Positions 1 through 7,847 of a DNA stretch of 64,000 bases are shown here, one piece after another. The translations under genes and the position numbers were made by a program. Source of the DNA: Rheinheimera pleomorphica (GTDB lineage: Bacteria > Pseudomonadota > Gammaproteobacteria > Enterobacterales > Alteromonadaceae); assembly GCF_011634895.1 (NCBI RefSeq), contig NZ_SIRR01000006.1:1-64000 (forward strand). The letters run 5' to 3'. The notes below the pieces were generated by a model, which was not told where the DNA came from, did not search any database, and saw nothing but the letters and a program-made list of their open reading frames with translations. How positions within the stretch are numbered: position 1 is the first letter of the stretch; the number at the start of each line of letters is the position of its first letter.

Positions 1-70
1 TCGCTTTAACGGTAAAAGATGGTTCTTAAATGAGCAGGTTTTTACTCAACCTGCTTGACGTGGGGAGTCA
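1..70. other. Edge of a third integron cassette
   Basis: This stretch lies beyond the second attC site and should belong to the next cassette of the array, which continues outside the window. No reading frame can be judged here. An 8-bp inverted repeat (arms at about 33-40 and 48-55) is visible but has no T-run on either side, so I do not call it a terminator. Confidence 0.4.
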
Positions 71-148
71 TACCAACGCCCGCCACAAACGCGAGTAACG
101 TGTTGCGAGTCGAGCCGCGAAGCGGCATTTTGATGGCGATTGTTATGC
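71..148 (-). repeat. attC recombination site of cassette 2
   Basis: The 78-bp site is read on the minus strand. It starts from the core GTTATGC at 142-148 on the plus strand and ends at the AACGCCCGCC block at 75-84, the usual complement of the GGCGGGCGTT end of attC sites. It aligns over its whole length, at the same size, with the site at 569-646, including a shared CGCGAG and a GAGTCGAG block. Partial self-complementarity fits folding of the single strand that the integrase recognises. The stop codon of the cassette gene lies inside the site, a compact arrangement usual for cassettes. Confidence 0.85.
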
Positions 149-553
149 ATCCATTAACCCAAATATTGCAGTGTAATTTTTCTCATACTCACTGACGGTA
201 ACAAAAGGCCATACTAAGCAATTTAGGCTTACAAGAAGCGTTAGTGTCATTGTGATGCCAGATGGAATTTCAAAAAACCAAGGCACTGCAACCATAGGAA
301 CTAATGCAAATGTTGTAAGTGTGTAAAAACGGTAACCCACCAAGCGCTTTACCATCAACTTCACTTCATTTGCCCAGGAAAACATTAAAAGCGATGAAAC
401 CGCAAATACAACTGTAAAAATCCAGCGTTCGGCACTTGGTGTGTCAATAGTGAAGGCAAGTGAGATAAAGAAACAACAATAAATACCTATAAACTTGCTA
501 GAGTCCAAGTTCAAAGAGAGCTTGTCATGTTTATCTAAACTGCAATATTTCAT
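143..553 (-). CDS. Cassette-encoded membrane protein of unknown function (136 aa)
   Basis: I do not recognise this protein. It is 136 residues long with about four hydrophobic segments (around residues 21-38, 43-62, 74-95 and 100-120) and a polar N-terminus, so it is probably an inner-membrane protein. It fills nearly the whole second cassette. Its stop falls inside the attC at 71-148 and its ATG lies only about 21 nt from the recombination point at 574/575, leaving no room for a promoter of its own. Expression should therefore depend on read-through from the first cassette or the integron promoter. GC is lower than in the housekeeping genes nearby, as is common for cassette cargo. Confidence 0.7.
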   Translation of the reverse strand: MKYCSLDKHDKLSLNLDSSKFIGIYCCFFISLAFTIDTPSAERWIFTVVFAVSSLLMFSWANEVKLMVKRLVGYRFYTLTTFALVPMVAVPWFFEIPSGITMTLTLLVSLNCLVWPFVTVSEYEKNYTAIFGLMDA

Positions 554-568
554 CGGTGCTCACTGGTT

Positions 569-646
569 GCATAACGCCCGCAACACACGCGAGCAACTTG
601 TTGTGAGTCGAGGGCCGCAGGCCCGTTGTGATTGCGCTTGTTATAT
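569..646 (-). repeat. attC recombination site of cassette 1
   Basis: This is the second 78-bp attC copy. On the plus strand it runs from GCATAAC (569-575, complement of the GTTATGC core where the integrase cuts) through ACGCCCGC to GCGCTTGTTAT (634-644). The central part contains a GGGCCGCAGGCCC palindrome (612-624) that would form the tip of the folded stem. Same length and same outer blocks as the site at 71-148, with a divergent centre, which is the pattern expected for attC sites of one chromosomal integron. Confidence 0.88.
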
Positions 647-647
647 G

Positions 648-1205
648 CTAGCAATTCAGTTTCGGTAGCCACTGTACCTCCCCAGACATCTTCTTAAATT
701 CAATTGGAGCAAGTTTTATCCGCCCACTAGAAATTTCAACTTCTGGAACTTCGATTTTCAGAGTATCACCGATGTTTGCGCCAATATTTACTTTTTCACC
801 AAAAGACTTGTTATAGGTGAGTATCATTTCATGGTAATTCTGTTTTACTACTCCACCGACTAAAACTCCGTCTTGCCATTCCTTCAGCGAGTAAATCATT
901 GGTTTATTCCCATTGGTCTGAACGGAAATGTTGTCTGAAAGCAGTCTTATGCTTTTGCCCTCTTCTAAAACGAAACTGATTGATAGCACAAAGGTGCCGG
1001 CATTCTCTTCAATTAAAGAGGAGTGAAGCAAAACGCCTTCGACAATAGGGATTTCAATGCGTTCTTTATTGCTATTATGATCGCACGAACGAGACAATGA
1101 CTGACCAAGTGGGTGAAAAGGTTGATAGTAAGTTCCTCTAGGTTTGGCGATGCAGCCAACCAAGAATAAATTCATAAAAACTATAAAAAGCAGCTGATGT
1201 TTCAT
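648..1205 (-). CDS. Cassette-encoded putative lipoprotein of unknown function (185 aa)
   Basis: The preferred start is the internal ATG at 1205 rather than 1247, because the protein then begins with MKHQLLFIVFMNLFLVGC, a clean lipoprotein signal with the lipobox LVGC. The mature part of about 168 residues is polar, rich in beta-strand-like alternation and has no motif I recognise. An outer-membrane or periplasmic location is likely. The gene is the first cassette of the array: its stop is immediately next to the attC at 569-646, and attI and intI lie upstream. As the cassette closest to the integron promoter it is the one most likely to be expressed. Confidence 0.72.
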   Translation of the reverse strand: MKHQLLFIVFMNLFLVGCIAKPRGTYYQPFHPLGQSLSRSCDHNSNKERIEIPIVEGVLLHSSLIEENAGTFVLSISFVLEEGKSIRLLSDNISVQTNGNKPMIYSLKEWQDGVLVGGVVKQNYHEMILTYNKSFGEKVNIGANIGDTLKIEVPEVEISSGRIKLAPIEFKKMSGEVQWLPKLNC

Positions 1206-1441
1206 GGCATATAACAGCTTAATAAATTGGAGCTTGCACGCTTTCACGCAGTGCTTGCTCCCTTCTATCTTTAATAATTGGCAACAAACTATCCAATAAC
1301 CCTACCCAAATCAACAGAATTTTAACGGTTTGCCTATCGGTAGGTGTAGAAAGCGGGTTTAAACCTTGCGATTAATTTGCTTACAATAAATTTACCTACT
1401 ACTGTATATGCGTACATTTAAATTGTTTTAAGGGAAATGTT
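1206..1441. other. attI / integron promoter region
   Basis: The space between intI and the first cassette holds the attI site where incoming cassettes are inserted, plus divergent promoters. I cannot place the attI crossover exactly. The best core-like heptamer is GTTAAAA on the minus strand (1320-1326). The intI-proximal half is AT-rich and contains the LexA box listed separately. The cassette promoter, usually in attI or in intI, was not identified by sequence. Confidence 0.55.
1402..1417 (+). promoter_or_regulatory. LexA (SOS) box upstream of intI
   Basis: The 16-mer CTGTATATGCGTACAT matches the gammaproteobacterial LexA consensus CTGT-N8-ACAG except for the last base, with the usual AT-rich centre. 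It sits 24 bp upstream of the intI ATG. A LexA box in the promoter of integron integrase genes is established for Vibrio and for mobile integrons, so SOS control of recombination is expected here too. Confidence 0.82.
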
Positions 1442-2407
1442 ATGGCATCGCCGTTTTTGCAGTATATCGCTGAGTTTATGTACGCCCGCCGTTATGCTAA
1501 ACGGACGGTGGAAGCTTATGTGTACTGGATAAAGATGTACATCTTGTTTAACAGAAAACAGCATCCGGCACAGTTAACCGAACAGGATGTCGAGCGCTTT
1601 TTATCGTATTTAACCAATCAGCGTAATGTTGCACCACGCACCCAGGCGTCGGCGCTTAATGCGCTGAGCTTTTTGTATAAAACGGTGTTGCAAAAACCCT
1701 TGTCTTTAAACCTGAACTTTAATCGCTCACAGCTTTCCCCTAAGCTACCGGTAGTGCTCACCCGCAGTGAAGTTTTTGCTCTGTTACGGGTTATTGAACC
1801 GCGCTATAAGCTGCTGGCGCAGTTGATGTACGGCAGTGGTTTGCGACTGATGGAGGCGGTTAGGTTGCGTGTGCATGATATTGACTACGACTACCTGTCG
1901 GTCATGGTGTGGCAGGGTAAGGGCAATAAAAACCGCCGTACAACTTTGGCCGCAGAATTAGTGGCATCACTTAAACAACAAACGCAGTTTGTGTTGCAAT
2001 ATTTTCAGGCCGATTTGGCAAACCCCGATTATGCGGGAAGCTGGTTGCCTTATGCGTTGGCGCGTAAGTACCTTAATGCACCTAAAGAGCTAGGCTGGCA
2101 GTATTTATTTCCGTCTTTGCAGCTTAGCGTCGATCCAGATTCTAAGCTTCTGCGCCGCCACCACCTGGACGAGAGTTGCGTCAGGCGCGAAATTAAAATT
2201 GCCGCAAAAAAGTCCGGTATCAGCAAAAATGTCACCTGTCATACCCTGCGTCACTCCTTCGCTACACACCTATTAGAATCCGGTGCCGATATCCGTACTG
2301 TGCAGGAGCAGCTGGGGCATACCGATGTACGCACCACGCAAATTTATACCCATGTGCTTAATCGTGGTGCGGCTGGGGTAAAAAGCCCGCTGTCGCAACT
2401 GCTGTAA
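1442..2407 (+). CDS. intI: Integron integrase IntI (tyrosine recombinase)
   Basis: Site-specific tyrosine recombinase that excises and inserts cassettes between attC and attI sites. The 321-residue protein has the N-terminal SAM-like core-binding domain (about 1-90) and a catalytic domain with R135 (in GSGLR), K160, H267 and R270 (in HTLRHSF), H293 (in LGHTDV) and Y302 (in IYTHV), so all six catalytic residues are present. The insertion at about 195-230, with ALARKYLNAPKELGW, is the extra domain that separates integron integrases from XerC/D. The C-terminus GGAGVxSPL-like tail (GAAGVKSPLSQLL) matches the IntI family. It is transcribed away from the cassettes, the usual geometry. The ATG at 1442 has AGGG upstream. 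The LexA box at 1402 suggests induction by DNA damage. Confidence 0.96.
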   Translation: MASPFLQYIAEFMYARRYAKRTVEAYVYWIKMYILFNRKQHPAQLTEQDVERFLSYLTNQRNVAPRTQASALNALSFLYKTVLQKPLSLNLNFNRSQLSPKLPVVLTRSEVFALLRVIEPRYKLLAQLMYGSGLRLMEAVRLRVHDIDYDYLSVMVWQGKGNKNRRTTLAAELVASLKQQTQFVLQYFQADLANPDYAGSWLPYALARKYLNAPKELGWQYLFPSLQLSVDPDSKLLRRHHLDESCVRREIKIAAKKSGISKNVTCHTLRHSFATHLLESGADIRTVQEQLGHTDVRTTQIYTHVLNRGAAGVKSPLSQLL

Positions 2408-2503
2408 AGCCTTTACCTATTACTACTGCAAAGCCATTGACGGCCGTTACCGCTGGCATACAATAGCGCCAATTTAGCCACTTCTTTTGCTTAAGGTAGC
2501 CGT

Positions 2504-3340
2504 ATGAGCAGTGACACCGTGATAGCCGCGCCAACGTTGCGAGAGCGATGCAGGCAATTTATTGAAAACAGCCTGGTGCAACGCACCTTACTGGCGCTGA
2601 TTTTAATTAATGCCGTGATCCTGGGTATGGAAACCATGCCCGGTGTGATGGCAGCCTTTGGCTCTTATTTACTGGCATTGGATAAGGCCATACTGGTGGT
2701 GTTTGTAGTAGAAATTGCCATTCGTTTGTTTGTGCACCGGCTGGCGTTTTTTAAAGACGGCTGGAGTGTGTTTGACTTTATAGTGGTGGGCATCGCGCTG
2801 GTACCGGCCAGCGGGCCTTTTGCCGTGCTGCGGGCGCTACGGGTGCTGCGGGTGCTAAGGGTACTGACCTTTGTGCCGTCAATGCGCAAAATTGTTGGCG
2901 CGCTTATTCAGTCGCTTAATGGCATGCTGTCTATTGCCATGGTGCTGGCGCTAATTTATTACGTAGCCGCGGTGATGGTAACCAAGCTGTTTGGTCAGGC
3001 CTTTCCGGACTGGTTTGGCAGCTTAGGCGCATCGCTGTATACGCTGTTTCAGATAATGACGCTGGAAAGCTGGTCTATGGGTATAGCGCGGCCAGTGATG
3101 GAGCAATTCCCCTATGCCTGGGCCTTTTTTGTGCCCTTTATCTTAATCGCCACCTTTACCATGCTGAATTTATTTATTGCTGTTATCGTGAATGCGGTGC
3201 AAAGCATGCACGATGAAGAGCATAAAGCCGAGCATGATGCCGATGTGGCAACCCAGCACCAACTGCTGGTGCAAATGCAGCAGCTGCAGCAAGAGTTAGT
3301 GCAGCTGCGGACAGAGTTGAAAAAGCCTACTGCAGAATAA
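2504..3340 (+). CDS. Bacterial voltage-gated sodium channel (NavBac family)
   Basis: A single-domain six-helix cation channel that works as a homotetramer in the inner membrane. S1-S3 lie at about 27-100. The S4 voltage sensor is at 108-122, with arginines at 110, 113, 116 and 119 spaced every third residue. The pore helix and selectivity filter TLESWSM (186-192) are of the same type as in NaChBac and NavAb and predict sodium selectivity. S6 is at 205-230, followed by a Gln- and Leu-rich C-terminal coiled coil (about 250-272) that stabilises the tetramer in this family. The length of 278 aa is normal. The gene ends inside the last codons of the convergent gene at 3327, so the two 3' ends overlap by 14 bp. 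Confidence 0.92.
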   Translation: MSSDTVIAAPTLRERCRQFIENSLVQRTLLALILINAVILGMETMPGVMAAFGSYLLALDKAILVVFVVEIAIRLFVHRLAFFKDGWSVFDFIVVGIALVPASGPFAVLRALRVLRVLRVLTFVPSMRKIVGALIQSLNGMLSIAMVLALIYYVAAVMVTKLFGQAFPDWFGSLGASLYTLFQIMTLESWSMGIARPVMEQFPYAWAFFVPFILIATFTMLNLFIAVIVNAVQSMHDEEHKAEHDADVATQHQLLVQMQQLQQELVQLRTELKKPTAE

Positions 3341-4037
3341 AGTCTTCCAGCGATTGGCCGGTTAGCCGGCCAATTTGCACAAACATATAAATAATAGCGC
3401 CCATCAACATTACCATAGTAGGCAACACTATTACCGGGTAACTAAGCCAGGTCATACGGCCCAGCTCTTCCGCATAAGCGCTGGTGCCAGGCTGGCTGAC
3501 GACGATGGCTTTGGCCAGAATATAGTTAAGCACCGACGATAAGAAAAACGCCGCCGCCACCACGTAACCGGCCCGGCCCATGCGTTGGTTAAACAGGGCG
3601 CTGTTATTTTGTGCGGCCAGCGCCTGTTCTAATTTGGGCAGATCCAGTAGCTCGGGGTTAATCAGCAGTTTTTTAACCAGCGGGTAGGGGGTGTATTGGC
3701 TAACCAGCACCACTATGCCTATTAACGCCGGTACCAGGGCTTCTTTAATGGCGATATAAGACGGCGGCAGCTGCAGCAGGCTGATACCACCGGTTAGCAG
3801 CACACTGATAATACCCAGTACCGAGAAAAAATTTACCTTACCGCTCTGCTTTAACTCCCACAGGCCAAACAGCAGCGGAAACGCCAGTGCGACGACCACG
3901 GCCCACACCGGGCCCAACGTATCATCGCCGCTAAAGCGGCTTAAAATGACCGCCGGTATCACAACGTTTATCAGTAAGTTAGATAAAAAGCCGGATTTTT
4001 TCCTGGCCGGTGCGGTTTGTGGTTGTGTCGTCATCAT
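3327..4037 (-). CDS. Multi-pass membrane protein, VC0807-like (function unknown)
   Basis: A polytopic inner-membrane protein of 236 residues with about six hydrophobic segments. The organisation (INVVIPAVIL near the start, GLWELKQSG in the first cytoplasmic loop, then GRAGYVVAAAFFLSSVLNY) resembles the VC0807 family, distantly like intracellular septation protein A. No catalytic motif is visible. I place the start at the ATG at 4037, directly followed by a second ATG, because the earlier in-frame start at 4073 adds a poorly matching leader and lacks a ribosome site. GAG lies 8 nt before the ATG. Its 3' end overlaps the sodium channel gene tail to tail. Confidence 0.65.
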   Translation of the reverse strand: MMTTQPQTAPARKKSGFLSNLLINVVIPAVILSRFSGDDTLGPVWAVVVALAFPLLFGLWELKQSGKVNFFSVLGIISVLLTGGISLLQLPPSYIAIKEALVPALIGIVVLVSQYTPYPLVKKLLINPELLDLPKLEQALAAQNNSALFNQRMGRAGYVVAAAFFLSSVLNYILAKAIVVSQPGTSAYAEELGRMTWLSYPVIVLPTMVMLMGAIIYMFVQIGRLTGQSLEDFILQ

Positions 4038-4091
4038 TGCAATCTCAACAAGGCTTTGCAGCCAGTATATCAAGCTTTATTGCTGCCAGCG

Positions 4092-4826
4092 CTAGTTTAA
4101 CTGACCCAACAAATCGGCCAGTGCAGCGCGGTGGCGTCGCGACATACTTAGTTTGGCGCCGCACTTTAAAATCACTTCAGCATCGCCTTTATCGCCGGGA
4201 CGCAGCTCGGCAATATCACTTTTGCGCACTATGCTAGAGCGGTGGATACGGGCAAATTGCGCCGGGTCGAGTTTTTTCTCTATCGCCGCCATGGTATCGC
4301 GCAGCAGATAGCTTTTTTGCTGCGAATAAACATGAATATCAACATAGTTGCCAGCGCTTTCTATCCAGCTGATGTCGCTGACGTCAACAATGCGCAACCG
4401 GCCCGGATCGCGGATAGTAAGGCGATCAGCATAAGTTGTTGCCGCTGGCGCTGAGCCACTGAGCCGGGCAATAATTTTGCTACAGGCTTTAAACAAGGCC
4501 TGCTGGAAGCGCTCGGCACTAAAGGGTTTTAGCAGATAATCGGTGGCACTTAATTCAAAGGCCGTGACGGCGTGCTCGGCATAGGCGGTACAGAAAATAA
4601 CCTCTGGCTTATTGGCCAGTTGCTTGAGCACACTCAGGCCATCTAAGCCGGGCATTTGAATATCGAGAAAAATAATATCCGGTTGATGCAGCTGCGCCAG
4701 GCGTAAGGCATCGGTGCCGTTATCGGCTTCAGCCATAATTTCAAATTGTTGCTGCTGACTCAGCAGATGTCTTATGCCAGCCCTGGCTAAAGGTTCGTCG
4801 TCCACTATTAAACAACGTAATTTCAT
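4092..4826 (-). CDS. LytTR-family response regulator
   Basis: A two-component DNA-binding response regulator of 244 residues. The receiver domain (1-120) has the acidic pair D9/D10, the phospho-acceptor D55 (IIFLDIQMPG), T/A at the switch position (CTAYAEHA) and K in LLKPF. The LytTR DNA-binding domain spans about 140-240 (DVSDISWIESAGNYVDIH, RIHRSSIVRK, LSMSRRHRAAL). The start at 4826 (MKLRCLIVDDEP) is chosen because the receiver fold begins there. No histidine kinase is next to it: upstream is the divergent TonB receptor and downstream the VC0807-like gene on the same strand, 54 bp away. Partner and targets are unknown. Confidence 0.88.
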   Translation of the reverse strand: MKLRCLIVDDEPLARAGIRHLLSQQQQFEIMAEADNGTDALRLAQLHQPDIIFLDIQMPGLDGLSVLKQLANKPEVIFCTAYAEHAVTAFELSATDYLLKPFSAERFQQALFKACSKIIARLSGSAPAATTYADRLTIRDPGRLRIVDVSDISWIESAGNYVDIHVYSQQKSYLLRDTMAAIEKKLDPAQFARIHRSSIVRKSDIAELRPGDKGDAEVILKCGAKLSMSRRHRAALADLLGQLN

Positions 4827-5154
4827 ATCCGACCCGGGAAAGTAAAAATAATACGGCGCTGATGGCATTAGGTGTTGTCAGCGGGTTGTGCCGTTGGGCA
4901 TAAAGGGCGCGCAGTTTAACAAAGATACAAAGATGAATGTATAGCGCTGGTCTTATTTTCTCTGGCTTTGGCAGCAGTTTTTACAAATTTACACAGCTGC
5001 CAGGCTCGTTGCAGTTTTCCTCCTGTTGGTCACGCCAGGCCGCACTTTGGTGACTTTGTGCTGGTATTGGCAACAAAACGGCAGTAGCGTCAGCGCCGGA
5101 AAAACCACCACTTATAACAAAGGCAGCCGTTTTACGGCGTCCAGGGGGAATTAC
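4827..5154. other. Divergent intergenic region
   Basis: This 328-bp spacer separates the LytTR regulator and the TonB receptor, which are transcribed away from each other, so it must hold both promoters. I see no clear Fur, LexA or direct-repeat operator. The only obvious element is the ribosome site AGGGGGAA at 5142-5149 for the TonB receptor. Confidence 0.4.
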
Positions 5155-7665
5155 ATGCAACAATCATTAGTTAGTAAAGCCGTGCGCTTTGCCATGCTGG
5201 CATTACCAATGTCCACGCTAGGCGTAACGGCTACGGCCATGGCACAGCAAGAAGTGGCCAAGGTAGAACGCATTGAAGTAACAGGCTCACGCATTCAGCG
5301 CCAGGATATGGAAACCGCGTCGCCGGTAACGGTGATTGATGCAGCCGCTATCCGGGTTGAAGGCTTTACCTCTGTTGATCAGCTGCTGCAGGCACAAACC
5401 TCAATGGCCGGTGCGGCAGTAGGTTCAACTACTAACAATGGCGCCGACGGCGTAGCCCAGGTAGATTTACGCGGTATGGGCGCCCAGCGTACCTTAGTGC
5501 TGTTGAATGGCCGCCGTATGGTGAACTCCGGCTCGGGTGCCGACAGCGCGGTAGACTTAAACGCCATTCCGGTAGCGATGATTGCCCGGGTCGAAATTTT
5601 AAAAGATGGCGCCTCAGCCGTGTATGGCTCTGACGCCATTGCCGGCGTAATCAACATTATCACTAAAAAAGACTTCGACGGCGTACAGCTGGATCTGAAC
5701 GCCAGCAGCACTGACAAAGGCGATGGTGAAACCGGTGAGCTAAGCGCCCTGTATGGTTTTAGCACTAACAGCGGCAACTATACTGTCGGCGCAACCTATG
5801 CCGATCGTAAAGGTGTAATACAGTCAGACCGTGACTGGACAGAGCCGGGCAGCAGCTCGTTTATCCCTACCGGTAGTCTGGGCGGCAAGGTACAAAATGC
5901 CGACGGCGAATGGGTAGCGCGCAGCAGCGGTTACGACTTTACCAAAGACAGCTGGTACCAAACCCCAAGCAAACGCTACAGCCTGTTTGCTAATGCCACG
6001 CAAGAGCTGGATAACGATTTAGTGCTGAGCGCCGATGCGTTATACACCAAGCGTAAGTCAGACCAGCAGTTAGCGCCGCAGCCGGGTGATATTATGCTGG
6101 ATGTCTGTGGTGCGCCGGGTGCCTCCTTGCAAAACTGCATTACCTTAACCCCGGCCATGCTGGCTGGCGGCTTAGCGGCAGATGATACCGGCCGTATTAA
6201 CTACCGTCGCCGCACTAACGATGTTGGCCCGCGTATTTATGCGCAGGACACCGACACCCTGCGTTTGTCGGCAGCCTTAGCCGGTAATCTGGATGTACAC
6301 ACCGGCATAAACTGGGAGCTGTCGTACACTTACGGTAAAAATGAAGCCGATACCTCGGTAGCCAATTCCATTAACGCCGTGCAAATGGAAAACTCGGTCT
6401 ATGCCAATCAGGCGGCCTGGTTCAGCGGCGCACCGCTGAGCAGCGCTATTGTTAACGACATTGGCTATTTAGAGCAGGCCGATGGCGGTAACTCGCAAAG
6501 TATTATTGCCGGCGTATTAAACGGTGATTTATTTGACTTAGACGCCGGTGCTGTCGGTTTTGCCATCGGCGCAGAATATCGCCGCGACGCCGGTTTCTAC
6601 AACCCGGATCCGGTGATTGTGGCCGGTGAAGGCACAGCAGCACAGCAAGACCCGACCAAAGGCAGCTACAGCGTAGTGTCGTTCTATCAGGAAGTCAGCG
6701 TACCGTTTAGCGACAAACTGACCGGCGAATTTGCACTGCGCTTTGACGACTATTCAACCTTTGGTAAAGCCAGCACCTGGAAAGTGGGCTTAACCTATGA
6801 ATTATCAGACGAAGTAATGTTGCGTACGGTAGCGGCTACCGGTTTTAGGGCGCCAAACGTCAGCGAGCTGTATGGCGGTAACACCGGCTCATACGACTAC
6901 TTAACCGACCCGTGGGGCAATGAGCAAGACCCGCAAATTCTGGTGAACTACACCTCAGATGCCAATATTAAGCCGGAAGAGTCTGAGTCGTTTACTGCAG
7001 GTTTGGTATTGTCACCGGTGCAAATTGACGGTTTATCGTTAACAGTCGATTACTGGCGCTTTAAAGTGTCCAATGCCATTACCCGTTTAGATGCGCAGGC
7101 TGGCCTGGATAACTGTTTTGCCGGCGATCAGGCATCCTGTGACACCTTTAATATTACGCTGGCAGGTGACCTGACTAACTTTACCAACCCGCTGACTAAC
7201 GTCGGTAACCAGGACACCAGCGGTGTCGATATTAACGTGGCGTACCGCTTTGATGCACTGGGTTTAAGTTGGAAAATCAACAACGACACCACCTGGTTAC
7301 TGAAGTTTAAGCAGGACGGCATTGATTACACCAACACCATCGACGGTAACTTTGGTGGCTACGCTGAACTACGCAATAACTTCAGCCTGCAGGCCGGCCA
7401 GGGCGACTGGACTGTTACCTACTTTAACCGTTACATCGGTAAAACCGACTTCCTGGCTGACGGCTCACGCATTGATGCCGTGCTGTATCACAATATCGCC
7501 GCCAGCTACTTTATTACTGACGGTTTAAGTGTGTCGCTGGGCGTGAAAAACCTGACTGACGAAGAGCCATCGTATGTGGCGAACGGCAGCGATGGTGGCA
7601 CAGTGCCGGAAGTGTTCGACACTATCGGTCGCCAGATCTACGGTGGCGTAAGCTACAAGTTCTAA
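5155..7665 (+). CDS. TonB-dependent outer-membrane receptor
   Basis: An outer-membrane gated transporter energised by TonB/ExbBD. The start at 5155 is supported by a strong ribosome site AGGGGGAA and by the signal peptide it gives (residues 1-30, ending in TATAMA before QQ). A TonB-box-like strand (ERIEVTGSRI) precedes the plug domain (about 45-160, with LLNGRRMVNSG and DAIAGVINIITKK). The rest is a 22-strand barrel ending in aromatic F836 (GGVSYKF). The 836-residue size and the GSRI-type plug are of a class common in Alteromonadales and sphingomonads, often used for carbohydrates, peptides or other nutrients. The substrate cannot be read from the sequence. It is monocistronic, with a good terminator 21 bp downstream. 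Confidence 0.93.
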   Translation: MQQSLVSKAVRFAMLALPMSTLGVTATAMAQQEVAKVERIEVTGSRIQRQDMETASPVTVIDAAAIRVEGFTSVDQLLQAQTSMAGAAVGSTTNNGADGVAQVDLRGMGAQRTLVLLNGRRMVNSGSGADSAVDLNAIPVAMIARVEILKDGASAVYGSDAIAGVINIITKKDFDGVQLDLNASSTDKGDGETGELSALYGFSTNSGNYTVGATYADRKGVIQSDRDWTEPGSSSFIPTGSLGGKVQNADGEWVARSSGYDFTKDSWYQTPSKRYSLFANATQELDNDLVLSADALYTKRKSDQQLAPQPGDIMLDVCGAPGASLQNCITLTPAMLAGGLAADDTGRINYRRRTNDVGPRIYAQDTDTLRLSAALAGNLDVHTGINWELSYTYGKNEADTSVANSINAVQMENSVYANQAAWFSGAPLSSAIVNDIGYLEQADGGNSQSIIAGVLNGDLFDLDAGAVGFAIGAEYRRDAGFYNPDPVIVAGEGTAAQQDPTKGSYSVVSFYQEVSVPFSDKLTGEFALRFDDYSTFGKASTWKVGLTYELSDEVMLRTVAATGFRAPNVSELYGGNTGSYDYLTDPWGNEQDPQILVNYTSDANIKPEESESFTAGLVLSPVQIDGLSLTVDYWRFKVSNAITRLDAQAGLDNCFAGDQASCDTFNITLAGDLTNFTNPLTNVGNQDTSGVDINVAYRFDALGLSWKINNDTTWLLKFKQDGIDYTNTIDGNFGGYAELRNNFSLQAGQGDWTVTYFNRYIGKTDFLADGSRIDAVLYHNIAASYFITDGLSVSLGVKNLTDEEPSYVANGSDGGTVPEVFDTIGRQIYGGVSYKF

Positions 7666-7686
7666 TTCATCAGCTTCCTGATGTTT

Positions 7687-7712
7687 GCCCGCCGTAATGG
7701 CGGGCTTTTTTT
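7687..7712 (+). terminator. Rho-independent terminator of the TonB receptor gene
   Basis: Perfect 7-bp GC-rich stem GCCCGCC/GGCGGGC with loop GTAAT, followed by seven T residues, located 21 bp after the stop codon. Confidence 0.92.
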
Positions 7713-7847
7713 GCGGTGCACGCCGTGTTTTTATTTTTGGTTATTTGGTCTTACCAATTCCGTTGCCCACTTTGTAATCAATCAATGTTGAGTACCAGTT
7801 AATTACCAGCTAGGGTGGTAGCACACAGGCTAACTGAGGTAAGCAAG

